NCBI GenBank assembly: GCA_025716855.1
Contig: JAIXMQ010000007.1
Location: 558,001-622,000 of the forward strand
Source: Pilaira anomala
Taxonomy: Eukaryota; Mucoromycota; Mucoromycetes; Mucorales; Mucoraceae
Length of the DNA stretch: 64,000 bases
Direction: 5' to 3'
The translations under genes and the position numbers were made by a program. A model generated the notes under the pieces. It was not told where the DNA came from, ran no database searches, and was given only the letters and a program-made list of their open reading frames with translations. This document shows positions 27,574 through 38,537 of the stretch, piece after piece (the first letter of the stretch is position 1; the number at the start of each line of letters is the position of its first letter).

Positions 27574-28118
27574 CGTGTGTACATATATGAAAGGAAATAA
27601 CTTTTTTTTTTATATACAATATCCTTCTTCCATGAAAGATAAATATGTCCAACGAATTTATAACGTGGGGATTATAATGATGCAATTAGAATTGAAACCA
27701 ACAAAATCTTTTTGGCATTAATTTTCAAGTACATTACACCCCGGTGTAACTCTAGAGCTTTTCAACGTTGTTTGTGGCACTTGAAAACAATAAAATACCT
27801 TTTTATAGCATTATATAATGAAATGAGGGTTTATTTCTGATTCTTTTTCTTAAATAATAATCATTCTCTCTCGAATATGCTCGAATAATAGAAAAGAAAT
27901 TGAATTTTTCGTAAAGGGAAAAAAGCAAAATTTCGATTTTTCGAATTTAGCCAATGAATGTGGTTGTACCTTTTTGAAGAATCTTGTGGAAAGAAAATTT
28001 TTTATTTAATAATCCGCAAGGCCTAAAAGGCGCAAGCTTAAAAACTCTCTTGTCTACTCCCTCTTTTTTATTTTTTTTTTTTTCTTCTCATCTTGTAACA
28101 TTTTTTATTACATTTATA
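25938..28118. other. Intergenic region between divergent KH and DnaJ genes
   Basis: About 2.2 kb with many A/T homopolymers (e.g. 26314-26343, 26370-26394 and 27542-27571). Frames are low-complexity. A 7-bp inverted repeat TTACACC-CC-GGTGTAA sits at 27734-27749. No gene seen. Confidence 0.55.
27872..27886 (+). promoter_or_regulatory. Heat-shock-element-like site upstream of the DnaJ gene
   Basis: cGAAtaTGCtcGAAt has two GAA blocks at 10-bp spacing with TGC instead of TTC between them, about 235 bases before the start of the DnaJ gene. Further GAA/TTC blocks follow to about 27945. This is an imperfect match to the heat-shock-factor consensus nGAAnnTTCnnGAAn; assignment is tentative. Confidence 0.3.
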
Positions 28119-29420
28119 ATGGTTAGAGAGACAAAATTTTACGACGTTTTAGGTGTTAGCCCTGATGCTTCCGAAAGCGAACTTAAAAAGAGTTATAGAA
28201 AGTTAGCTTTAAAGTATCATCCTGATAAGGTAAAAATTATAAGAAAAAAAAAAAAAATTTGTTTATACTCAAGGACTAAACATTATAAATAAAAAAAGAA
28301 TCCTGATGCTGGAGACAAGTTCAAGGAAATTTCTCATGCTTACGAAATTCTTTCTGATCCTGAAAGACGTCAAATGTACGATCAATATGGTGAAGAAGGC
28401 TTGAATGGTGGAGCCGGTATGGGTGGTATGGACGCAGAAGACCTCTTCTCTCAACTCTTTGGAGGAGGAGGAGGTATGTTTGGTGGAGGTGGACGTAGAG
28501 GACCGAGTGGACCTCGTCGTGGTAAGGATATGGTGCATGCTTTAAAGGTTAGCCTTGAAGATCTCTATAACGGTAAGACCAGTAAGCTTGCACTTCAAAA
28601 GCATATCTTGTGTACCAAATGTGAAGGTAAAGGAGGTAAAGAAGGATCTGTTCGTAAATGTAAGACATGTAATGGTCAAGGTATTCGATTGATCACGCGT
28701 CAAATGGGTCCCATGTTACAACAAATGCAACAACCTTGTGGTGATTGTCAAGCTACTGGTGAAGTGATTGATGAAAAGGATCGCTGTCAAGGTTGTCGTG
28801 GCAAGAAGGTCGTTGGAGAAAAGAAGATCTTGGAAGTACATATTGATAAGGGTATGCGTGATGGACAAAAGATTACATTTGCTGGTGAAGGTGATCAAGC
28901 ACCTAATATCATCCCTGGTGATATTATTATCGTAATCGATGAAAAGCCTCATCCTCATTTCAAACGTCAAGGTGATGATTTGATTTATGAAGCTAAAATT
29001 GATCTCTTAACCGCTCTTGCTGGTGGTAAATTCGCTATACCCCACCTTGATGATCGTGTCCTCATGGTGAATATTCTTCCTGGTGAGGCTATTAAGCCTG
29101 ATGAATTAAAGGTCATTCCTAATGAAGGTATGCCTGCTTATCGTACTCATACTCATGGTCACCTCTTTGTTAAATTCACAATCGAGTTCCCTAAGCCTAA
29201 CTGGACTTCTGAAGAAAATATCGCTCAATTGGAAAACATTTTACCCCCTCGTCAACCCGTTGGCTCCTTTGGTGATAAACATATTGAAGATGTCGTTATG
29301 GCTGATGCTGCTCCTTATCAATCTAGCTCTCGTACCCGTCATGCTCATATGGATGATGGTTATGAGGATGAAGATGATCACCATGGTGCTGGACCTGGTG
29401 TTCAATGTGCTCAACAGTAA
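28119..29420 (+). CDS. YDJ1: Type-I J-domain co-chaperone (Ydj1/DNAJA type)
   Basis: Two exons, 28119..28229 and 28299..29420, giving 410 residues, the usual length for Ydj1. The J domain carries the HPD triad (LKYHPDK, residues about 31-37), with the intron falling directly after it. A Gly-rich linker ([16 protein letters not shown]) follows. The zinc-binding region then has four CxxCxGxG-type repeats ([32 protein letters not shown]). Two C-terminal client-binding domains and an acidic His-rich tail come next. It ends in CAQQ, a farnesylation CaaX box as in Ydj1, predicting partial ER/membrane anchoring. It stimulates the ATPase of cytosolic Hsp70 and delivers clients. The fourth zinc repeat ends GKK rather than GxG, as in relatives. 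Confidence 0.96.
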
Positions 29421-29613
29421 AAGAAAAGATGAAAATATACATAATTTTTTGTTTTTATTTTAGACCCTCTCTCTCTCTCTTTTATTAATCTATATTTCAT
29501 TTTCATTTTTCCTTTTTTTTTTTTTTTTTTGCATGAAAACAAATAAAATTCTTTATAAATATATATATTTTTTATTTATTTTTTTTCTGTATGTGTATAT
29601 GTATAAAAGTTTC

Positions 29614-30123
29614 TTAAGAAAGTTTAGCTGCCTTTTGGTACAAGCTGGAAACAACCTTATCAACTTGCTTTAATGTCTCAACAGCAGTTTCATAAGTCTT
29701 GTCTTCCTCAGGCTCATCAAAAACAATTAAACATCCAGCACCTTGATCAAGAATACCATGGAACTTTTTATCCAAAATCATTTGAGATAACTTGGCTTCC
29801 ACTTGTTGTGTAGGAAGTTTAACCATATCAGCAATATGAGAAATTTCAACACGAGAAAATGGTTCAATAATACGCACCAAATTTTGTTCCAATAAAGTAT
29901 CATACAATGCTGCAAGTTGAGTACGAATAATAGGATCATTATTCAATTCATTTGTATAAGTAGCTAAAGTAGTTTCAAATTCTTGAAGATTTCTGTTCTT
30001 GTGTGCATGTGCAACTGCCTTCATAGCATCGATTTCTGGTCCTGCGTATTTTAATGCTACCTTTCCACCAACAATAGAATGAACATCCTCAGTCTATATA
30101 GATGTTAATAACGAGAAACTATA

Positions 30124-30194
<71 letters not shown>

Positions 30195-31146
30195 CCACTT
30201 TTTAACTTACCAAGTTTAACATAATCTTACATAACAACATATATTTTAAAGCTAAAATAGCTTTAGGATCTTCTTGACTAGAGAATCCTTCAAAAGTTTC
30301 ATAAAAGTAAGAATAAGCAGTCTTATAATCCTTTTCTTCTGCATGAAGGATACCAGATTGCATATCTAAAGCAGCTTGTAATAAGGGAGGACAATAGATT
30401 GAATTAGCAGAGGTACGAGCAGAAGTCAAAGCAGCTCTTGCCTTAGGAAGGTTACGAAGGGCATGACAAACACGACTTTCTAATAATTGAACTTCAACTA
30501 AAACCATCTTATCATCCAAACGCTTTAATTCCTTTAATAACATAGAGATCAAACTCAAGGATTCATGATACATCTTGTTATCCAAATAAAGTGCAACGAG
30601 ACGTGTCTCAAGGGCTTGCTTTAAAAATAAACGCTTTTCTTGAATACACCATTCAATATTTTCTTTACAGATTTCGATTTGAAGTGGAAGACAGTTGGGA
30701 ATGGCACCAAAGTAATCGATAAGTGAACGAGCTAAATAATAATAATAATAATAGAAAAGTTAATAAATACTAGTAGGATGAAAAAAAGGGTTTCTCTCTC
30801 TATTTTACTCAATTTAGCTGTCTTTGCTTTAGCGATGGTCAACATGAATGGACGAGAAGAACGAATTAATTCAGCAAGTTCATGAGAAAGACTATAAGAT
30901 TGACAATATATGAGTACATTAAATAATTTCAGTTTTTTTTTTTGAAAAAAGTGTTGCATATAGTTACTGAAGATCTCGGTAAAGTTGACCTAAATGAGAT
31001 AAAGCATATTCCTTTTCTCTTGATAATTCTTCAGAATCACCTTGTTCGGACAAGATGGCTTGATAAGCGGAAATAGTTTCTTCAAACTTCTTTGCTTGTT
31101 TCAACTCGTCTGCTTGTTGTAATCTGTTGGATGGAGCTGCGACCAT
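29614..31146 (-). CDS. RPN6: 26S proteasome lid subunit Rpn6/PSMD11
   Basis: Four exons: 31146..30968, 30891..30809, 30731..30211 and 30093..29614, giving 420 residues as expected for Rpn6. N-terminal TPR-like helices ([15 protein letters not shown] repeats; [34 protein letters not shown]) are followed by the PCI domain. The C-terminal winged helix is visible in [20 protein letters not shown] and [20 protein letters not shown]. It clamps the lid to the 20S core and the ATPase ring. It is transcribed divergently from RPN7 across a 308-bp spacer. Intron 3 contains a long CT microsatellite. Confidence 0.95.
30126..30190. repeat. CT/GA microsatellite
   Basis: About 32 CT units within RPN6 intron 3, directly next to the donor side of the intron in the gene's orientation. 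Confidence 0.95.
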
Positions 31147-31454
31147 AGTGTTGTTATATTTCAATAAAAAAAAAGAAAAAAAGATAATGTCAAAGCGGTA
31201 AACTCAGATTATTTTGAAAGGGTCATGAACCTTTAAAAGCGATTACGCGTTCACAGTCACGGACCTGCGTCTTTTGTGAGGGGAAAAAAAGTGAGAGAAA
31301 TGACGCTTTCTTAGGGCGAGGAGTAAGATGTCATGCTGGCAATGAAATAGAAACAAAGTACACGCGTGCACTTTTTTTTTTTTTTTTTTTTAAATCTTTA
31401 CTCTCTCTTTTTCTCCTTTATAACTATATATAAAAAAAAAAAGAAAAGAAAACA
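31147..31454. promoter_or_regulatory. Shared divergent promoter of RPN6 and RPN7
   Basis: The 308 bases between the two start codons must hold both promoters. Seen: a near-palindrome around 31218-31237 (AAAGGGTCATGAACCTTT), an ACGCGT-type string near 31244-31250 and ACACGCGTGCAC near 31361-31372, and a poly-T of about 22 bases just before the RPN7 leader. The ascomycete Rpn4 site GGTGGCAAA is not present. Confidence 0.6.
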
Positions 31455-32412
31455 ATGTCTGCCATTATTGACGATAACCAAGTTCCAAAGATTCCTGATC
31501 TTTCCCTCGCAGTATGTTTGAAGAATACGAGTTGTTTTATCCCATCTAATATATATATATATATATTTTTAAATTGTACATGTAGCATCAGCGATTCATT
31601 ATCAATCAAGGACCTGCTGAATTAAAGGAAGAAGCCAAGAATAAATTGTTTGCTACTATTAAAGAAAAGAGTAACTATAGATAAGATAGATATACTTTAG
31701 AAGAGGATACTGAAAAAAAAAATATATACATTATTTATAGATATGGCACCTTTTTATAAATTGATGGTAGAGGAACTTCAAGCACCTTTCGATCAAGCAT
31801 TATATGATAATATGGTTGCCAAAAACGAAGAAGAATTAAAGAAATTCGATGCTAAAGCAGTTGATGCTGAATTAAATCAAGGCGAAACTGAAATCAACGA
31901 AGCCTTTTTATCTAAAGCTGATTACTATGCAGAAATTGGCGATAAAGTAAGCAAGAAAAGTTAAAATTTCACAGAAAAAAAAAACTAATTTTAAATATTA
32001 GGAAAATGCTTTAATTGCTTATGAAGCTTTGTTAAAGAGATCAATCACTTTAGGTACACGTATTGATATTGTATTTACTTTTGTTCGTATTGGATTCTTC
32101 TTTGGTGATAATAGTTTAGTTCGTCCTAATATTGAAAAGTTGAGAGAATTGATTGATCAAGGTGGAGATTGGGATCGTCGTAATAGATTGAAGGTCTATG
32201 AAGGTGTTTATCTCATGTCCATTCGTGACTTCAAGGGAGCTGCTTCTTTGTTCTTGGATACACTTAGTACTTTTACTAGCACTGAAATCATGTCCTACCA
32301 AGATTTTGTCAAGTATGCTGTCTTGACTAGTTTAATCAGTATGAAGCGTGTAGATATTAAAAAGAGAGTAAGTTTATATAGTGTTATTGCTTAAAAGAAT
32401 CGATTTTAAAAA

Positions 32413-32445
<33 letters not shown>

Positions 32446-32901
32446 GTTTTGGATGCTCCTGAAATTTTAGAAGTCATCTCTGATATTCCTCACCTTGAAG
32501 ATTTCATGACAAGCTTGTATAATTGTAAATATGCACAATTCTTCCGTTCATTAGCTGCTATTGAACAAGCTCATTTACGTACATCTCGTTATCTTTTACC
32601 TCACATGCGTTACTACACTCGTGAAATGCGTATCTCTGCTTATGCTCAACTGCTAGAAAGTTATAGATCTTTAACTGTCACAAGTATGGCACAAGCATTT
32701 GGTATGAGTGAAGATTACATTGATCAAGATCTCTACAAGTTCATTGCTGCCGGACGTCTTAACTGTGTTATTGATAAAGTGAATGGTATCATTGAAACTA
32801 ACAGACCTGACGCAAAGAACGCTCAATACCAATCTGTTATTAAACAAGGTGATCTTTTGTTGAATAGAATTCAAAAGTTGAGCAGAGTTATTGATGTTTA
32901 A
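31455..32901 (+). CDS. RPN7: 26S proteasome lid subunit Rpn7/PSMD6
   Basis: Five exons: 31455..31511, 31586..31670, 31741..31946, 32002..32367 and 32446..32901, giving 389 residues, the same length as human PSMD6. Diagnostic stretches are the N-terminal [14 protein letters not shown] and then [20 protein letters not shown] and [15 protein letters not shown]. The PCI/winged-helix end reads [20 protein letters not shown] and [18 protein letters not shown]. It is a lid horseshoe subunit contacting Rpn3/Rpn6. All intron phases join without conflict. Confidence 0.95.
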
Positions 32902-33446
32902 GCAAAAGAAATAAATAATATATACACACATAATAAATTCAAAGCATTCATTTTTTTACCTTGAAGGAAACATGATTATATGAATCAAAGAGAGAATTAA
33001 GCTTTATTATCGAAAATTAAAATCCTTTTTTAAAGAATGAATAGGCACACAGTCAAAAATGGAACCTGGGAAAGTAAAAAAAAAGGGGACAAAGAACCCT
33101 TGATTTGCACATGACTGTCTACAACAGATAATACATTAAGTTTCCAACGCCTGTGCTCAAGAACGCAATACTTGCAGACTTTTAACTATTGAGCGATCGG
33201 TTCACATAATACAGAATCACAAAAAAAAAAAAAAAAAAAACGCACAGCCAAAACTATTAATTGTACAGGTACTACCTTTTTTTTTTTTTCTCTTGGCTAT
33301 TTGTTTCTCTGTGCTATTATTTATATTTGCCAAGGGCCAAGAAAACTCGAGTAACACTTAGTACTACCAACACCAAGAAAAAAAAAAAGAATATAAGATA
33401 GGGTGATGATTGAGCAAAGACCCTAAACTAAAATAAACAACAAACA
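32902..33446. other. Intergenic region
   Basis: 545 bases, AT-rich, with poly-A at 33222-33240. Contains the RPN7 terminator side and the promoter of the next gene. Nothing else seen. Confidence 0.45.
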
Positions 33447-34887
33447 ATGGCTACTAACAACAACTTCCAAGAAAAGGTGTCTTTACTTCCTATGACTACT
33501 GAAGTAGAGTGTCAAAGATTAGAATGTTACAAGAACAGATCTTATAAAAAGAAATTCAGATTTGTTTCTTTTTTGTTCGCTTTAGTTATCATTTACTTTA
33601 ACTTTATTGAAGTTATTTTGGAGAAGCCTATTCTAGGTTATGAAACGACTCAGGATCTTGCTACTACAAATGAAATTTTGGCATTGAATGAAAATCAGGT
33701 AAGTAACAAGAAAATAACGATATATAATAAACTGTAAAAAAAAAAAAAAAACTTATAAAATATATATAATAATAGATGTCAACTCAAATAAACTCCTATG
33801 GTCTGTGCCATACTATGCCTTCTATTCCATTTACTGGTCGTTCCAAATTTGAGTTTGATACTTCTAAATTTACTGAATTATACATTAATCAAAAAACTAC
33901 TCGAAACAGAAGAAATTCCGTTATGGTTATCGTGAGTACTTTTTTTTTTTTTTTTTTTTTTTTTTATTATTAACTTTTGTGTATTTATATTTTAGGGTGG
34001 CAAAGCAATTATAAAGGAAGACAAGAGTATCTCAAAAGCTATTGTTGATTTCGACATCAAATTTGACACTGAAGATTTACAGGATTTTTACTGGATTGAA
34101 AAAGAACAAGATGATGATAGTGGAATCTATGCACTTACAATTAAGGTATACAGATCACACTTTTTTTTTTTTTTTTTTTTTTTTTTTGTTCTGTTCAAAA
34201 GGCTAACTTTAATTCTTTATAGTCTGATAGTAGCACTTATTTACGATATGCATGTGTCACGATCGATATCATCATTCGTGTACCCGACGCCAAATCACTC
34301 AAGAAACTCGGTATTTCCTTATCCAATAGTAATATTCAACTTGAAGATGAGTTCACATTTGATGAAGTTGCGCTTTCTGTAGCTAATGGTCATATTGATT
34401 TTTCAGAGGTAATAATAATAATAATAATAAAAAAAAAAAGTTGTATATTTGTTGTTGTTATTGTTGTTGTTGTTGTGCTCATTTTTATTTTTTTTAGGGT
34501 ATTTCTTCAGGTAAAACTGGTTTTGTTGTAGCCAATGGTCATGTATCTGGTACAATTGATACTTTATCCGATGAACTTCATGTGTCAATCGCTAATGGTA
34601 GTACAGATATTGTAATCAAAGAAATCAAGGGGGAAGCAATTCCTCTTGACTTGAAAAGTTCAAATGGTCGTATTGATCTTCAAGTACCTACTAGTTTTGA
34701 TAGTGTATTTAACTTGAGGTCATCTACGGGAAAACTTATTGTTGAATCTTCAATTCCTCAAAATATTCATCGCAGTTCATCAGGTGGTTGGAAAAAAATA
34801 ACAGGCTATTACGGGAATAATGAGTTTACTAAAAACTCAATTAGTTTAACTTCTGCAAATGGTAAACTTCATTTAACATATGCTTAA
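33447..34887 (+). CDS. Membrane-anchored beta-solenoid-like protein (DUF4097-like)
   Basis: Five exons: 33447..33698, 33776..33931, 33996..34145, 34223..34408 and 34498..34887, giving about 377 residues. A cytosolic-type N-terminus of about 45 residues is followed by one transmembrane segment (FVSFLFALVIIYFNFIEVI), so a type II topology is likely. The C-terminal half shows a recurring strand motif about every 20-25 residues: SVANGHIDF, VVANGHVSG, SIANGSTDI, SSNGRIDL, SSTGKLIV, TSANGKLHL. This A/S-N-G pattern is typical of DUF4097-type right-handed beta structures, which occur in bacteria and in fungal membrane proteins of unknown function. A cell-surface or lumenal role is inference. Confidence 0.75.
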
Positions 34888-35007
34888 AAAAAATAAATAA
34901 CATCATTCCCTCTTCCTCCCCCAACTTTTTTTTTATATTTCTTTGCATATTATTTATTATTTATATCTACAAAGAGTTAGAGAGAAAGAAAGAAATGTTT
35001 GATCACT

Positions 35008-35040
<33 letters not shown>

Positions 35041-35322
35041 TTTATCATTTGACAATCAGTATTCTATTTACTTGATATTCAACATGAAACCAAGTTTAAT
35101 ATAATCTTTTTTTTTTCGATGTCAGAGAATAATATGTAAATATAATATTTGAGCTCATGTGTAATAAATATATCAAAAAGTTTTTTTTTTCTATGTATGA
35201 AAAATAGATATTTATTCAAAAAAAAAAAAAAAGGAAGAAGAAATGTATAGATGTAATAATGGATAAATAATAAAAAAAAAAGGGGGAGAGTTTAATGATT
35301 TACACATGAAAACATTTTTTTT
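34888..35322. other. 3' spacer between convergent genes
   Basis: About 430 bases of T- and A-rich DNA with poly-T at 35010-35039. It holds both 3' UTRs; no gene seen. Confidence 0.5.
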
Positions 35323-36383
35323 TTAATTTGCTTCAACTTGCTCAGATTTAGCAGGTTGACGAACCCAAATAGAACGATACAAAGGTAACAAAATATCCGT
35401 TTGAGATAAAACCAAAATGTTACGAATTCTGTCCATGTGACCGATGTTTGGTTTATTTAATTCTTGACGTACTTTATCAAACTCTGTTTGTGTAAAGTTG
35501 TACATGACTTGTATTGGCGAGTTATCATGAAAGAATTTCGTCTTGAGTGATTCTACTTGAGGCTGTTGTGCCATCGAATTTACTTGCTCAAGAACCCAAG
35601 CATGAATCAATTGTCTGATCTTCTTTTCTTCATCATTTGTAGCTGAAACTTTATTAGAAATTCTTTTAGAAGCTCTTGTAGATAAAACATTAATCACGTT
35701 CAATAAACGATTAGCACCATTTGCTTCAATCGCTTCTTCTTTTTCATCAGCTGGGAGGTATTGATCAAGTAAAGACTCAAGAGATGCAGCCAAAGAATCA
35801 ATACGTGCATCAACTACAGTCGTCTTCTTTTCTTTTAAATGAGAAACAGCAAATTCAATACGTCCTGTAATGGGCTGGACAAGCTGTTGCGTAGGAGAAG
35901 AGATGGAAGGAAACTGCTTTTCAAGTAAGTCAAGTGATCTGTTACCAAACGTATTGGCCCGAGAAAGAATTGTATTGTTTTGTTCATAGTAAGGTTGGGC
36001 TTGAACAGCTATACTCTGTAACTTTGTTTCAGCATAATCAAGTGCCTTTTGACCAACTGCATGTTGTCGCACAAGGTTTTGCGCTCCCATGAAACTATCT
36101 TGAATAATAGGAATAGATACAAGCCGTGAAAAGAAATTGCCTGAAGAACCATTTGCTACAGTTGCTTCAGGTTGTTTCATTTGTAATTTTTCATCTTCGT
36201 CTTGCCCCATACTAAATCCAGAGTCAGCACCTGTGCTATAAGAATCGTCATCTAATTATAGGAAAATCTCTTTTTAGTGCTATATAGAATATATAGAGTA
36301 AAATCAAAGTTTTTTTTTTTTTCTATACCTGAAGGATGACTGAATTGATCGTCTTCTTCTTGTCTACTAGAAATACTGCTCAT
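35323..36383 (-). CDS. Perilipin-like lipid-droplet protein
   Basis: Two exons, 36383..36329 and 36251..35323, giving about 327 residues. After an acidic Ser-rich N-terminus, the region NFFSRLVSIPIIQDSFMGAQ then YAETKLQSIAVQAQPYY and GNRSLDLLEKQFPSISSP matches the PAT/perilipin pattern: a helix, then 11-mer-like amphipathic segments, then a conserved LE-x-x-FP. Fungal members (MPL1/CAP20 type) coat lipid droplets and restrain lipolysis, supporting oil-rich storage as found in many Mucoromycota. The C-terminal four-helix-like part ends PAKSEQVEAN. There is no transmembrane segment. Confidence 0.72.
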
Positions 36384-36515
36384 TTTTTCTTATTGGTTTT
36401 TATTTTAATATATATATGTATATATAAAAAGAGAGAGAGATTAAATAAAGAAGAAGAAGAAAAATATCTTTAAAGTATATGTGCGCTTTTATACCTTTTT
36501 TTTCTCAAACACTTG

Positions 36516-36560
<45 letters not shown>

Positions 36561-37067
36561 CAATAGAGAGCGTGGAAATCCAAATCCATCCATTTGTCCT
36601 CCCATCTTAATATATACACTGGTGACCAAAAATCATACTTCTTTCACAGGCTTTAATGTTATATTCTGCTCTTTTTCTTTTTGGGTGGTTTTTATATTCG
36701 ATTAAAAGAGGAGAAAAAAAAAAAAGTAGTTCGATTTATTTTTTCCTTTATTAATAAAAATATTGTGGAATAGAAAAAAAAAGATCCACTTGAATATTTA
36801 GTTTATGGTGTGAAAATGTAATATCTTTACCCACAAGTATGAAACTTGTTTACATGTAAAGAATAACAAGGTACCAGATTGTCTCTCACGAGCAGAAAGA
36901 AAAACATTATTTCAGACACGCATGTTAAATTTTAAGCTACACACCTAAAAGGTTTTTGTTACAAAAAAGGTAAATTGGATATTTAAATGTCAGATATTCT
37001 TTAATAAAAAACTTACGTGTAAGCATCAATCAGTTTTTAATACTGAGACATAGGGGGAGTTTTTTTT
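36384..37067. other. Intergenic region
   Basis: About 680 bases with a poly-A tract of about 36 bases at 36522-36557. Contains the promoter of the perilipin-like gene. No gene seen. Confidence 0.5.
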
Positions 37068-37508
37068 TTAACTTCTGAACATTGCTGGTATTTCACCGTT
37101 TTTAGTAATATTCCAGGAAATATGATGCATGTTTCTTGAGGCGTTTCCGTCTCTTTGCCAAATGGTATTACAAGTCTTATGTAAGCAGAGTAATACGCTA
37201 AACAAAGGAACAACATCAATACGAACATTCTGCTTCTGATTTCGAGAACAGTTCGAGCATATCTATTTAGATAAAATAAAAATTAGTCTACTTACAAATA
37301 TGAATGCTTAAATTGCCATTACTTACCCTGGAAGTCATATATTCAGTTACCAGAACAATTACTAACAAACCTTTAAGTTCAGCCTTCTTCAATAGTTTCA
37401 CCATGCGACGTGCCAAACCAGGAATTGTACCTCTCTCATAGTGGAAGGAAAGGCAACATCTCCAAGAGCTACAAGCGGGATTCTGTTGTCTTGTTCAAAT
37501 AGTTTCAA

Positions 37509-37539
<31 letters not shown>

Positions 37540-38449
37540 CTTCCCTTTATCCTTTATTGTTGTAGTTCCTCCTGTTCTTCGCTTCTTCCTTTTCTATCTT
37601 ATCTTGGGTTTTCTTCGCTTCGGGTCATTAACTTTTTGTTTAAAATCCCTTTTCAAATACTTCTTTCCTCCTGTTACAAACATATTAACAATTTCTGCAT
37701 CAGCTCGTTATATCTGCCAATGTAATTTAAAAACCGGAGAGCAGTAAAACGATTATCATAACAGGATAAGATATTACCAAGATTGTTAAGAACAGAGTGA
37801 ACGTATAGGGTAAATGTTTCAATATTGTCAGTCTTGTCTGTTAAGATATCTCTTTCGGCTAAAAATTTTCTGCTTGTTTTCTTGAACCCTGCGCGTGTGT
37901 AGTACTCGTCGGTTGAATATTTCCGTACTTGATGAGGATCTTCGCCATACCCATCAGAAGCTGTAAATATGGTTTTTAGTCCAGGATCAACGTCCCACAA
38001 ATGGAATCTTTGGTTAATTTCTTCACCAGTAAAATCGCTCAAGTCAAGATCTGGAAGTGCTGCCTGTTGTTGTCTTGGACCAGCCAAGATAAAAATCAAT
38101 ACCACGACCATCTGTTCATACCATGTTGGTGAACATTTCTTTACTGTTACTATAAAAAAAATAAGTAGTTAAATACTTAGCATAAAAATTGACAAAGATG
38201 CTATACTTTGAATATAATACTCACTAATTCAAATCAATTCATAGGAGACCACAATCCAATACTTCACTAAATAATCTTGTCGCAGCCTCATGTTTTGTAT
38301 TATCATCTGCATTTTCATCTAATATTCCCATATTTACTCCGGTTTCGTTTTGGACATTGGAACGAGGGTGAAAAGTTTATACTTTTTAACTGATTCAGAT
38401 ATACTGGGTCTGACACAGTTTTGGATATCGATATTGTTGCGGTTTTCAT
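37068..38449 (-). pseudogene. Decayed Fanzor (eukaryotic TnpB-like) nuclease gene
   Basis: Minus strand. The RuvC-I motif is intact in FHLWDVDPGLKTIFTASDG (Asp codon at 37986-37988), followed by RKYSTDEYYTRAGFKKTSRK. Then come a basic segment (TGGKKYLKRDFKQKVNDPKR), IPLVALGDVAFPS, GTIPGLARRMVKLLKK, and LVIVLVTEYMTSR (Glu codon at 37342-37344). An intron (37326-37263) leads to the zinc-ribbon-like ICSNCSRN...CLHKTC and the terminal TIWQRDGNASRNMHHIF (RuvC-III Asp at 37149-37151), with a stop at 37068-37070. This order is the TnpB/Fanzor signature. The reading frame is broken by frameshifts near 37712 and 37440, a stop at 37594-37596, and a poly-A insertion at about 37511-37539. The N-terminal half is fragmentary (VNMGILDENADDNTKHEAAT at about 38330-38270; MKTATISISKTVSDP from 38449). 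Confidence 0.72.
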
Positions 38450-38537
38450 GGTATGTACAATCTTGAATTTCTTAATTGTTCTTGCGTTGTTGCGATGAAA
38501 TTAATGAGGAACGTCAATTGATCATTTTTTAAGTTTA

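Noticed and set aside
27734..27749. TTACACC-CC-GGTGTAA palindrome as an operator for the DnaJ gene
   Set aside because: It lies about 370 bases upstream with no known factor for it; kept only as a remark within the intergenic entry.
30126..30190. CT repeats as a CRISPR or satellite array
   Set aside because: Simple dinucleotide microsatellite inside an intron with no spacer structure.
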